Shown here one piece after another: positions 44,131 through 53,957 of a stretch of DNA of 64,000 bases. Made by a program: the position numbers and the translations under genes. Within the stretch, counting starts at the first letter, position 1. The number at the start of each line of letters is the position of its first letter. The stretch lies in the NCBI RefSeq assembly GCF_000687475.1, contig NC_057316.1, positions 2,046,001 to 2,110,000 on the forward strand. The letters run 5' to 3'. The notes under the pieces were generated by a model. It saw only the letters and a list, made by a program, of their open reading frames with translations, had not been told where the DNA came from and searched no databases. Origin of the DNA: Ustilaginoidea virens (lineage: Eukaryota > Ascomycota > Sordariomycetes > Hypocreales > Clavicipitaceae).

Positions 44131-45275
44131 AGACCATCTGTGCCTCAGACCTCCTTCGTCATGTCATCATTGGCATATCATGGTAACCAGCTCCTATTAT
44201 GAAGAGCATTTATCTCAGGTGAGGACCCCCCGTGATGATATCAGAGCCGACAATCTGAGCCTGCGGGGCTATGAAGATGCCAAAAACTTTCTGAGGGGAG
44301 ATTAAGCCCACTCGGCCTTTTGGCTGAGCCTTCGGGAAATATAGGATTCACCGGCCTCAGACTTGATCGGATGTGTCATCACTGGCACTATACAGCTGGC
44401 ACCCCGAGCTCTTATAACGGTGTCGACTTGTTTCAGGTGAGGACCCCCTGTGATGATATCGCATCTAAAATTCGAGCCCTAGGGCAATGACTATTTAAGG
44501 TCTCTTTTTGAGGGGAGATTTAGCCCACTTGGCCTTTTGGCTGAGCCTTCGGGTAGTATAGGAGACACCGGCCTCAGACTAGATCGGACGTGTCATCATT
44601 GGCACTATAAGAACCGACATCCCGAGCTCTTATGATAATGTCGACTTGTTTCAGGTGAGGACCCCCTGTGGTGATATTATATCTGAAATTCGAGCCCTAG
44701 GGCAATGACTATTCAAGGATCAATTTGAGAGGAGACTTAGCCCACTTAGCCTTTGGCTGAGCCTTCGGGTAATATAGGAGACACCGGCCTCAGACTTCAT
44801 CGGATGTGTCATCATTGGCACAAGACTTACACAGTCCGATCGAGCTCTTATGATAATGTCGACTTGTTTCTTGAGGTGAGGACCCCCCGTGATGATATAT
44901 AACCTGATATTTGAGCCCTAGGGCTATGACGATAAAGGATCAATTCGAGGGGAGATTAAGCCCACTCAGCCTCTGGCTGAGCCTTCGGGTATTTTAGGAT
45001 ACACCGCCCTCAGAATTAATCGGATGTGTCATCATTGGCACATTACACAGCCATGATGTCGACTTGTTTATTGAGGTGAGGACCACTTGCGAGGATATAC
45101 AAGCAGACAATCCGAGCCCCAGGGCTATGAAAATGACTGAGCAATTCTGAGCGGAGACTGAGCACATCCAGCCTTTGACTGAGCCTTCGGGTAATTATAG
45201 GATACAACGGCCTCTGAACCCGAGCGGATGTGTCATCGTTGGCACTCGATGTGACGGTAACCCGAGCACTGCCGA
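44131..45275 (+). repeat. Five-copy ~218-bp tandem array with conserved potential hairpins
   Basis: Full copies start with GGTGAGGACC at 44218, 44436, 44654, 44875 and 45075, giving periods of 218, 218, 221 and about 200. A partial copy (TGTCATCATTGGCA end) precedes them from about 44131. Conserved blocks in order are: GGTGAGGACC; a TGATGATAT-like box; GAGCCCTAGGGC (palindrome) then TATGA or AATGA; GGGGAGATTAGCCCAC-like; a hairpin CTCGGCC-TTTT-GGCTGAG in copy 1; GAGCCTTCGGGTA; TATAGGA, ACACCGGCCTCAGA, ATCGGATGTGTCATCATTGGCAC; and CGAGCTCTTATGATAATGTCGACTTGTTT. Spacer parts between blocks vary much more than the blocks. No frame is open across copies. The strand is arbitrary, set by the hairpin orientation discussed in the findings. 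Confidence 0.9.
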
Positions 45276-46946
45276 CAAAGTATCATGATCCGGCGTGTTC
45301 GATCGACGGTCAACGAAGGTTTCGCAAAACGGGCATGGTCGTCATGGCAGCAGTATCATTGCCTTTTGCTGAAAAAAAAAAGACTTGACACTAGAGAGGC
45401 TTGCTAGTGCTGGGCGGAGAATTGCTGGGGAAACGGCGGTGATGGTACTGCGCCATTATAAGTTGGCGGGAATAGAGAAAGCATGCCTATGTTCTGTGTT
45501 GGAAGAGTTGGACATGAGTATATAGGAAGAAGACAAAGATCAGTGGGATAGTAGCCAAGGAAGAGGAAGAAGGAGAAGAAGAAGAAAAAGAAAGAAAAAT
45601 TGTCTGCCTTTTCGCCCCGCTGATTCTGCGCCGAGACTTGAATATTTTGGGGATGCCTTGAATCTTGAAGTGTAATCCAAGTGAATTGGCAATGGTGGTG
45701 CTGGAACACAGGGCCTCGGGGTCTTTTTTATTTTTCTTTTTCCCTCGAATACTCAAGACGTCGAGGTGAAGGAGAAGGCAAGGCCAAGTATTGATGCTCG
45801 AGGTGTGCCGTCGTCGGGCGCGGAGGAATCAAGGAATTAAGGGATAGGCTCGCAAAGATGTTCTCGAGAGCCAGGGGCTTGTTTATAAAGCCCCAGCTAC
45901 GTACACATGTACCTAGGTGCCTGAAGAAGGTTCCGAATTCATTTAAGCTTCACCCTGTGTAGCGTGACTGACGGGGCAAGATGCGAGACGCGGGCTTGAC
46001 ATTGATCTAAAGCGGGCTGGCGGCCCCGGAGTGGAGGCCAGCGAACCTTGGCCGTGTGTCTAGTGGCGGCCAAGGTTTTAGAAATGCTGTCTGGACTCTG
46101 CGTTTGCCTGGATCGGGACAGCCCGTCGTGCTGGGCTGGTGGTGAGCGACGGATCAATATTCTAGGCAGAAGGCACGGGGAAAGGTTGGGGAGACGAGCC
46201 GAGCACGACTAGGTTTATTGGTGCTGCTGGGGGCAGGGTTGTGCGTGTTGATGCGTGTTGATGCTTGGTGATGCTTGTTGATGCGTGTTGATGCTTGGTG
46301 ATGCTTGTAGATGCTTGGTGATGCTTGGTGATGCTTGATGATGCTTGGTGGTGCTTGTTGATGCTGTGTCGATGCTTGTTGATGTTTGTTGATGCTTGTC
46401 GATGCTGTGTCGATGCTTGTCGATGCTTGATGATTCTTGTCGTCGTTGATGCCACCATGCTCAGTGGTGCCACCGCATTCCATGATTATGTTTTGGTGGC
46501 GTCGAGGCCGCCCAGCGTATGTAGTAGGCTGCAGCTTCCCGGAACTAATGTTTATTCCCATCCCGCAGGACTTGAGCGTCAAGTTCAACGTTGCAACGCA
46601 CGTTGCCAGAGCGTGCAAGAAAGGGGACCTCTTGCATGGCCGCTGCAGTTTGGAAATACTTTGATACTTGGCATGTCTCTTTTCCCTTTTCCTCGGCCAT
46701 GGTATTGACGTTTTTTCTTCTCGCCCTGGCGCGCATTCGCCCAGCTGGCTCCGTGCTTGTCCACGTCAGGCACCGCCATCCCAGCCCCCTACGCGGTGCA
46801 AAGTGCATCGCCAAGCAAGGACTACGTAAGGCGCAGCACAATCTCGCAGAAGAGAAAGCCGAGGGGAAAAAAAAAGGGAAAAAAAAAGATGAAAATGATA
46901 TTCATGGTCCTCATAACTGCCAAACAACAACAAACACCCTCCCCCC
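45276..46946. other. Gene-poor region with a minisatellite
   Basis: Between the tandem array and RLP24. It includes an ACCTAGGT motif near 45909 and the GATGCTTG repeat at 46249-46446. No gene seen. Confidence 0.5.
46249..46446. repeat. GATGCTTGTT/GATGCTTGGT minisatellite
   Basis: About eighteen imperfect 10-15-bp units, some widened to GATGCTGTGTC. On the minus strand it leaves a 154-codon frame open (His/Ser/Thr/Asn-rich), which I attribute to the repeat. Confidence 0.93.
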
Positions 46947-47713
46947 CTACGAATCCTGCGCCATGTCCGTCTCCCCACCGATGCGAACCTTGAGCCGCCT
47001 CTGCTCACCACCAAACACCTGGCTCTTGCGCTTCGAGGCCACCCGGGCGTCCTGCAGCGTCTCGTCGTCGACGTCCATGGCCACGTCGCCGTCCTCCTCG
47101 CGGGCTTCGCGCAGCCGACGCAGCTCGCTCCCGCGGAGGCGCGGCAGCAGGTGCGCGTTCTCGGCCACCAGCTTCCGCGCCTGGGCGACCTCGCGGGCCC
47201 GGTTGCCCGCCATGCGCCGCTTGTAGAAGACGCGCTCTCGGCGGGCCCTGATCTCGCCGACGCGCGCCATGGCCTGCAGCGTCTTCTCCATGAGGTCGCG
47301 GTTGTACCGGACGGGGACGTTGCGGCGCGCGCCAAACAGCAGCGTGCTGTCGACCGTCATCTCCTTGCCGGCCTTGATGCGCGACGCCTTGGTCCATTTG
47401 AGCTTGTTCGGGTTTCGGCGGTGCTTGAAGTTTTTGTGGCATTTACTCCGACTGAGGGCATAAGGTGTTAGCATGCGTCGAGGGGGGTCGTTTCTCCCCA
47501 GTCGGGAGGTGCAAGCGCGGGAAAGGGTCTGACCAAAATCTAAATGATCGTCCTGCAGCGAGGCGAGGCGCCCGTTTCTGTCAGCATCTCTATCTGCTGG
47601 GGCTCAAGACACCGGGGAAGGCCGGGGGGAAGCGTACCGTCATTGCGGTTGAAGAGTATGCCCTTGCTGGGGAAGGTCGGGCGACCGCAGAAATAGCACG
47701 GGTCGACTCTCAT
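46947..47713 (-). CDS. RLP24: 60S ribosome biogenesis factor RLP24
   Basis: Three exons: 47713-47638, a 19-nt microexon at 47552-47534, and 47451-46947, 199 aa, the usual family length. Junctions are GTACGC/TGCAG (phase 1) and GTCAGA/CTCAG (phase 2). The eL24-like zinc finger is rebuilt only when the microexon is included: [18 protein letters not shown], then [19 protein letters not shown], giving the four Cys of the C-x-x-C...C-x-x-x-C type. [16 protein letters not shown] and [18 protein letters not shown] follow. The C-terminus is basic/acidic. RLP24 is a placeholder for eL24 on pre-60S particles and recruits the AAA ATPase Drg1 in yeast. Confidence 0.93.
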
Positions 47714-48730
47714 GCTGTGTGTGTGTGTTTGCTATATTGCGAACCTGCCGGGGGTTGGGTAGATCGGTAGGTAGGTGGTAGGTAGGCAGGTTGGTCGGTT
47801 CGAGGTTGGAGGTTGAAATAAAGGAAAAAAAAAAAAAAAAAAAAGTTAAATAAATGAGGCTTGACGCCAAGGGTGCTGTCTGTGGACCAACAAGTGGATA
47901 TCTGTGGCGCAGCCGACCGATCACGGGTGATTTACGTCCGTCCGTTCCGCCACGCCAGCCTTTCCCCGCAGTGCCGAGTACGTACCACTCATGCATGCTT
48001 CTTTGCCGAGATCATCAACCCGTTCTAGAGGCCATGACGAGATGAATCCTTCGTCTTCATCGCGCATGAAATACAGCGATAGCAATCGCGAGGCGCCAAA
48101 TCCCCCAGCAGCCAATATAGCCAAGATGCCAGGTCAACCTGCCTCCCAGGCCTCACCAACCACAGGTACGTGGCGAGGCACGAGGCAGCAATGGCGCCAA
48201 CGGTGAAGATCCCCCGTCAAGGCGAACCAATCCGCGTGGCCATGCCCCGGGATTCGAGTCATTGATGCCTCCTCTGTCAAACGACCCAAACCGCTGCTGG
48301 CTGGTCCGTTTGTTGACCGGAAAGGCAGGTTTCACGGCATGACCGACCAACCCCCCCGCTTTCATCGACGACAATGCGCGCCAACAATCAGCAGGAGCCA
48401 CGATCCATCACAGCGCATCTTGTCTTTTTCCGCCAACAAAGACGAGGACTTGGCTCCGCTTGCTTGTTGCTCCGCTCATTCGGGCCCTGCCGGATAATAT
48501 AACCTGCTTCAACCCTCGTCCATACCTACCTGTGGCTTTTCTTGTGCAATGCATTATACACATGCCAGTATCTTGCATCTTTCTTTCTCGCCTGGACGAC
48601 CTTGCTCTCGCGACGGCTTGACGCTTTTCCCCTTGTTCTCGTCAGCATCGCGGTCGTGTCTTATCATACTTTTACCTGTCTAGCCAACCATCACGGTTTA
48701 TTCACATCCACCGCGACGGCCCATGTCGAA
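47714..48730. other. Divergent intergenic region
   Basis: Between RLP24 (-) and the next gene (+). It holds a GT tract at 47716-47728, GGTAG repeats near 47770 and a poly-A run at about 47824-47844. No gene seen. Confidence 0.5.
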
Positions 48731-49225
48731 ATGACCGCTCATCCCGAGTCAAACCCCCTCGAAAAGCTGACCATTTCCCTCAGCCAGCCAAATGCCTCGC
48801 CCCCGACAGTGAGGGTCACGGTCACCAACCGCAACGCGTATCCCGTCACCATTGTCTCTTACGGATCCCCCCTGGATGAGATTGCTCTGCCCCTGGGGCT
48901 GCTTCACATCACCCCGTCGGGCGCATCCAAGTGCCTCGACCTCAACGTGATCAGGGGGTCGAGGATCTGGCCGCCAGAGCCGCATCACCTCATCGGCCTG
49001 CGGCCCGGGGAGAGTGGCACGAATGACGTGGTTCTGCAGGCACCAACCGTCCCGATGCAGCACGTCGGCAAGGGAGCAACAGTCTTCTTGCAGGGGAAGT
49101 GGATTGGCGTGTTTCCGCGCACCAAGCACGAGCTGACAGCGTCGGACCTGAACCACATGTTCTCGCAGCCAGGGAGTTTTCGGGGCCGCTTTAGGTCTGA
49201 GAATCTCGAGATAGCCATTGAGTAA
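48731..49225 (+). CDS. Conserved hypothetical fungal protein (164 aa)
   Basis: Single exon from ATG 48731. An upstream in-frame ATG (48542) would add a non-conserved apolar stretch. The sequence reads as a beta-rich protein: NPLEKLTISLSQPNASPPTVRVTV, then YPVTIVSYGSPLDEIALPLGLL, then GLRPGESGTNDVVLQAPTV, VFLQGKWIGVFPR, and DLNHMF...GSFRGRFRSENLEI. This pattern (T-N-x-N/H, SPLD, GESxTNxVVL, GxWxxVWP-like) is found in small uncharacterised ascomycete proteins and loosely resembles the N-terminal region of deuterolysin-type proteases. There is no zinc-protease motif, so it is not an active protease. Function unknown. Confidence 0.75.
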   Translation: MTAHPESNPLEKLTISLSQPNASPPTVRVTVTNRNAYPVTIVSYGSPLDEIALPLGLLHITPSGASKCLDLNVIRGSRIWPPEPHHLIGLRPGESGTNDVVLQAPTVPMQHVGKGATVFLQGKWIGVFPRTKHELTASDLNHMFSQPGSFRGRFRSENLEIAIE

Positions 49226-51155
49226 CGGGACAAAGGTATGGTGCGTCGTCCACCCGAGGGTTCCTGGCCACGACCATGGGTCGCTGGTCGAAATGCGCCA
49301 CAGAGTCTTTGCCCAGTCCCCGCCGGTGTGGGCCTCTGCTAATGTGGTGGAACGGCCCCTTTTTGTCGCTTCAGAATTGCTGCTTGTATTTCCTTTCCAG
49401 GAGTAATTTGTGCCTTGGCGTGCCGTTGGCGAGGTGCCCATTGCCATTGCCATTGCCGCAGGCTCACCCAGATGGTTCATCGCATGGCGGGGTACGGTCT
49501 GATGGTATACGGCCTGATGCTATAGTGTAGTTCGAGTGCCTGTGTCTCCGTGTAAAGTAAAGGTTTTTGCAAACCTGCATACATGTCAATACCTACCTAA
49601 TATAAGCTGATTGTGCTTGTCTAACCCTCCTACTTCCCCGTCAGTCGACTGTGGCAGTAGCACCCGCCATAGCGGAACACCAAAACTTGTTTCTGACACA
49701 GCCAACCTGACAAACCATTTGAATTGACGGATACTCTCGGAGTAGCATTCCTGAAGCCTTCAATCTCTCAATCTCCGATGTTGTTGACACATTGCGCTGT
49801 TCATCTTACGTAATGCATGAGGCCGTAGTCTACCGCGAGCACACACAACACTACCACCTCGGATTATCTCGGACGACGCTCAGCTGCGTCTTTGTACCAA
49901 AGCTTGATTTTCAAATGAGATCATTCTTTCTAAGAACATCTATACCGAGCATACTGTCAGAATTCGGCACCTTCTTGCGCGGTGACGATTGCCTAATGTC
50001 TTGTCAAGCAGGACCGCGACGCGAGGGCTAATATCGCCGCGATACAGATCCGGCCTAGTTGTAATTGATAGACAGTACGCACTGTTTCAGGGCATATCGT
50101 TGGATGTGACGCAGATGTCGCCGAATTCCGATCAGTTGCGCCTCTGTAACCTCGGTAACGGTAGCCCCTTAGGACTACCCCTATTGCCGATATGTGCCTA
50201 TATAGCTCGTACGGCGTGGCTCTGGGCTGCTGACCTCGCCATCTTTGCCAATACTATCGCGCTTTACCTGTGTATTCGAACAATATCGCAGCTGAATCGA
50301 TCAAGGTCATGACTTGGCTTGTCATGTGAGAAGGGACGACGGATAATAGTCCAAGCGGCCAGCCCTCCTTGTTTTGGGCTCGCTTCGCAGCTTACCTTCA
50401 AGTCCCATTTCAGGACCTGTTTCACCCGATAAGGGCCCAGAGAACTTTTATGAAGAATGGGGGCCAGCCTTTACCTAGCCGCGTGACTCACTCATATCAG
50501 ACTTATCAATAAAGTCGGGCATTATTCTCTTGAATTACCAGACGTTAACTTTTTGAAAATCTAATGCGCCAGCGTAGCTAAGTTAAGAAACTGTATACAG
50601 GTCCGCAGCACCCGGTTGACGAAGACACTGCTAGGTGCCTCTCTGCGTCGGACATATAACTTCCACGTCGCGGTTCTGACCTTTCCACGTACATGCGAGC
50701 TTGTTCATGCTAGTTATTTTTAGCGTGTCAAGATGGTTTTCTCCAAGCTCTGTCTTACTCGTCTCTAACAATTTTCTTGCCTGAAATGTGACTGTTTAGG
50801 ATAGATGACGCAAGCAAGTCAGCAGACGTGCAGCGAATGTGCAGCATACAGGCACATCGGGACACACACCGCTTGATGACCTGCCAAGTAACGTTGCGGA
50901 TGTGCAGAGAAACACATTGAAAAAGCGATACCAAGCCGTATATTGCCCCGACTGATCATGCGTAGGTGCCTCAATGTATAATGGGGAGTGACCGGTTTTC
51001 ATACGCGTGCTACATTGATATATAGGAGAACGAAGCTATTCTATACCCGAGGTTGACACGCATCACAAGGTGCGCGAAATCTCACGCCATCTCCCATAAT
51101 TTCACTAATATTTGATATCGAACTGCGGTACTGCCCGAGATCAACAAACGTTGCG
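49226..51155. other. Gene-poor, AT-richer region
   Basis: Nearly 2 kb between the hypothetical gene and the HET relic. The composition is more AT-rich than the gene blocks. Short frames do not match a family I recognise; a decayed mobile element is possible but not shown. Confidence 0.4.
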
Positions 51156-53026
51156 TTGAGAGCATCCATGTCTACAGGTTCCTCGAAAGATGCTGTGTCG
51201 AGCGATGGCGTGCCGAATGGGAAACCTTCCAATCACCTTGATTTCATTCAATGCTCCCTCAAAACTTGCAACGCAGAACACAAGGACTCTTGCATCCCTC
51301 TACTGATTTCTAATCGCGAACCAAATGCTAGACTATCCTATAGGATTGATGTCATGCGCGGCTGCATTGTCGATGTGGCAAAGCTCATCAGCAACGAATC
51401 CGAGGGGCAATCACTGGATCGATACGTTGCATTGAGCCATGTGTGGCCCAAGCGCAAAGACAAATCCAAGAAGACTGGACAACTGATCTTACTCAAGCGG
51501 AACCTGCCTCTGTTCTTGGCACCGGGGTGCGAGAGACCGAAGAGGAAGAAAAAGGTCCCAGCAGTCATCCGGAATGCAATCAAAACTCGAAGACCAGTAC
51601 CTTTGGGCAGACCGGTTTTGTATCGTGCAAGATGATGATGGGGAAATGTCTCAGATCTCCAACATGAGCCATATCTATGGCGAAGCGTATCTCGCAACCA
51701 TTGCCGCGAGTTCGGATTCAATTTTCTCGCAGCAAATAAGCTTAGACTGCTGGCCCAAGTACGTATCGCCCGGATCGTACACCATGCGTTATCGCTAGAT
51801 CGTCGATCTCTACAACGCTCTCGCCATATCTGAATGGCGTACCCGTGACTGGACGTTCCAGGAGCAAGTACTGAGTAGAAGATCAGTCGTTTTCACAAAT
51901 TTGAACGTCTTCTGGGACTTGTAACCGCGCTGTTTGGGACGGGGAGTTTCTAACGGTAGAAAATTCTGAATTGCTTCATTGTCCTAAATTGGTTCGGTAT
52001 CGACATTTGAACAACACATGGTGGCCAAATTTCGAAGTGTACCTGGATATTATATGTCTTTACAACGGCCGGAAATTCACTGATCCTCAGGATGGTCTGG
52101 CTGGTATGACTGCAACACTTTGGGCCCTATCTCCAGCTTTTCCAGGAGGCTTTATCGCTAGGCTCCCCAGGGTCTCTCTCGATCATGTGCTTCTATGGCA
52201 GCCATTTAATAATGCAAAAACGTAGAAGGCATTAAGAAGATGGGACGCTAATAAAAGTACCTATCGGACTTCTAACCTGGTCTTGGTGTGGTTGGGGTTG
52301 CTTTGCGGATCCGAGCAGCCTTGTGAGCGGATTGTTCTATCTTGAGAAGTACGCAGAACGTTCAGGTACCTGGCGAACGCGAAATCTTGTCGAGTGGTCT
52401 TACGCTCATGCAGCGAATACAGGAGAACAAACGAAAACTCAGGAGCCGCGCGAATTGCAGCGGATTTCTACAAGAACGACTCTGATATTCCGAACGGATG
52501 GACGAAAAAACAATCGCCAACTTCTGACTCCTCTGCGTGCGCCCAGTTCACTTTCTACCTTGATAACAGTCCGAAATTCCGGTGTCCAATTCTTTTGAGC
52601 TCTGCCAACAGCGTCATGAAGGATGATCCTAACCCATGCTACCTTATGGGCTGCGCGACCTCTGCTTCTTTCATTGCCGCAGCTGTAATGGTGTCGCGAC
52701 GTCAACCCCTTTTTGAAGCTTCTAAACTCTGCTTAAGGGCTGCTCCGAAGATCTCTGCATTTGAAGAAAAAGTCTTCTCCACAGGTCCATCACATGATGA
52801 GGCATGTTAAGTTGTGGTTCTCCAACAGAAATCTGGAATCTTCGCTGGCGTTCTACGCTTGATGGATGGCATCGATCCTCCCAAGCTGGTCATGACGAGC
52901 AATGATCTTTACCAGTTCTTTGATGCGATCCATGTCGACATGCATCTGGGCCTGGACACGCGGGAAGAGACCGTTGGACCTTTGAGTCCGGACGCCGGGT
53001 CAGCACGCGGACCCAGCAATGTGTGA
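51156..53026 (+). pseudogene. Decayed HET-domain (heterokaryon incompatibility) gene
   Basis: Pieces of a HET protein follow in order but in different frames. The first frame (51156-51635) holds SLDRYVALSHVWPKRKD and LILLKRNLPLFL, the start of the domain, then KVPAVIRNAIK. A frame change near 51583 leads to DQYLWADRFCIVQDDDGE and SHIYGEAYLATIAASS. After a TAG at 51796-51798 the same frame gives EWRTRDWTFQEQVLSRRSVV and FTNLNVFWD. Another frame change near 51920 leads to CNRAVWDGEF and DGLAGMTATLWALSPAF, ending at 52223-52225. Later pieces (LFYLEKYAERSGTW, SGIFAGVLRLMDGI) fit the C-terminal part of large HET proteins. At least two frame changes and several stops rule out a product. Intact HET proteins trigger nonself cell death on fusion of unlike hyphae. 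Confidence 0.85.
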
Positions 53027-53957
53027 GGGAAGAGGAGTGCAGAGAGCCAGACTTATATGGCGGTGGACTCTATCATGTCGTACTCGGTGAATGGTCGGTG
53101 AAGACCCGGGATGGACAACCGCAGTAATAACGTCGCCGGTGGCCATTGCGAGCGGTCGTTTGCTCTGGCAAGAGCAGGGCGATGACTAGGCTGGAAGGAC
53201 GATGAAGGGATTGTTAGCTGGAAAGGGGGGAGGGGAGGGGGGGCCAGTCTGAGCCTTTATGCGTCGTTTCTGCACAGAGAGAATGCTGCAGCATCAGCTT
53301 GGAAAGTCATCCTCTCAAGCAGACTGAGGTGGGATCTGCTCAAGAGATAACAAAGACCATGGTTCCAAGTGAGCCTCGATGCCCCATGCAAGGTTCACAG
53401 AGTGCCCGCGACGACCAATAGGGCACAGTGAATACTTGCATTTTTAGTAACAGGTAGGTAGATTGAATGACATGTGGCTAGTGATTATGGTGGCTTAGCA
53501 CCCACGGCCTCTCATTGATAAAGCAAAGCCGGAAGGCACGGCTCTGGCACTTATGTGGTTCTTGCATTCTGACAGTAACTACTAGCCAAAGTAACTAGGT
53601 GGCAAAGTATGCCCTACTAAGCTGCTATAGATGCCTGCTGTGTTTGTTCTAACCTAGCGGGGCGGGACGGGGCGGGGCGGAGCGGGCCACGTGATGTCCC
53701 TAAACAGTGAAGCCAATGAGGTTTGAGCCGCGCATGGAGGCAAACGAGCGCAGCCGGGGCAAGCTGGCTGCCAAGCTGCTTCTGCCATGCCATGCCATGC
53801 CGTGCCGTGCCGCGACCGAGGACCCTAATTCCGAGGGCTTGCGGGCTTGTCAAAACGCATGTCTTGGTTCTCCATCGTCAGGAGAGCACCCGGCCGTCGT
53901 CCTCTTCCCCTCCGCAAGCCCCCGCCTCCGCTGAACCCTCGGCACCGACTCGCCACC
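53027..53957. other. Intergenic region upstream of the aminopeptidase gene
   Basis: Holds a G-rich stretch at about 53224-53243 and a GGGGC-rich stretch at 53657-53685 (gcggggcgg repeats) in the probable promoter. No gene seen. Confidence 0.45.

Noticed and set aside
44218..45275. CRISPR-like reading of the tandem array
   Set aside because: The units are about 218 bp, the variable parts are not unique spacers, and the genome is fungal.
44218..45275. Box C/D snoRNA cluster reading of the array (TGATGA and CTGA boxes)
   Set aside because: TGATGAT boxes are present but matching D boxes with a terminal stem are not consistent across copies, so I kept it as an unclassified structured repeat.
49989..50312. 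Plus-strand 107-codon frame and a minus-strand LYRGDISPRVAVLLDKTLG stretch, considered as a mobile-element relic
   Set aside because: No reverse transcriptase, transposase, LTR or terminal inverted repeat could be found.
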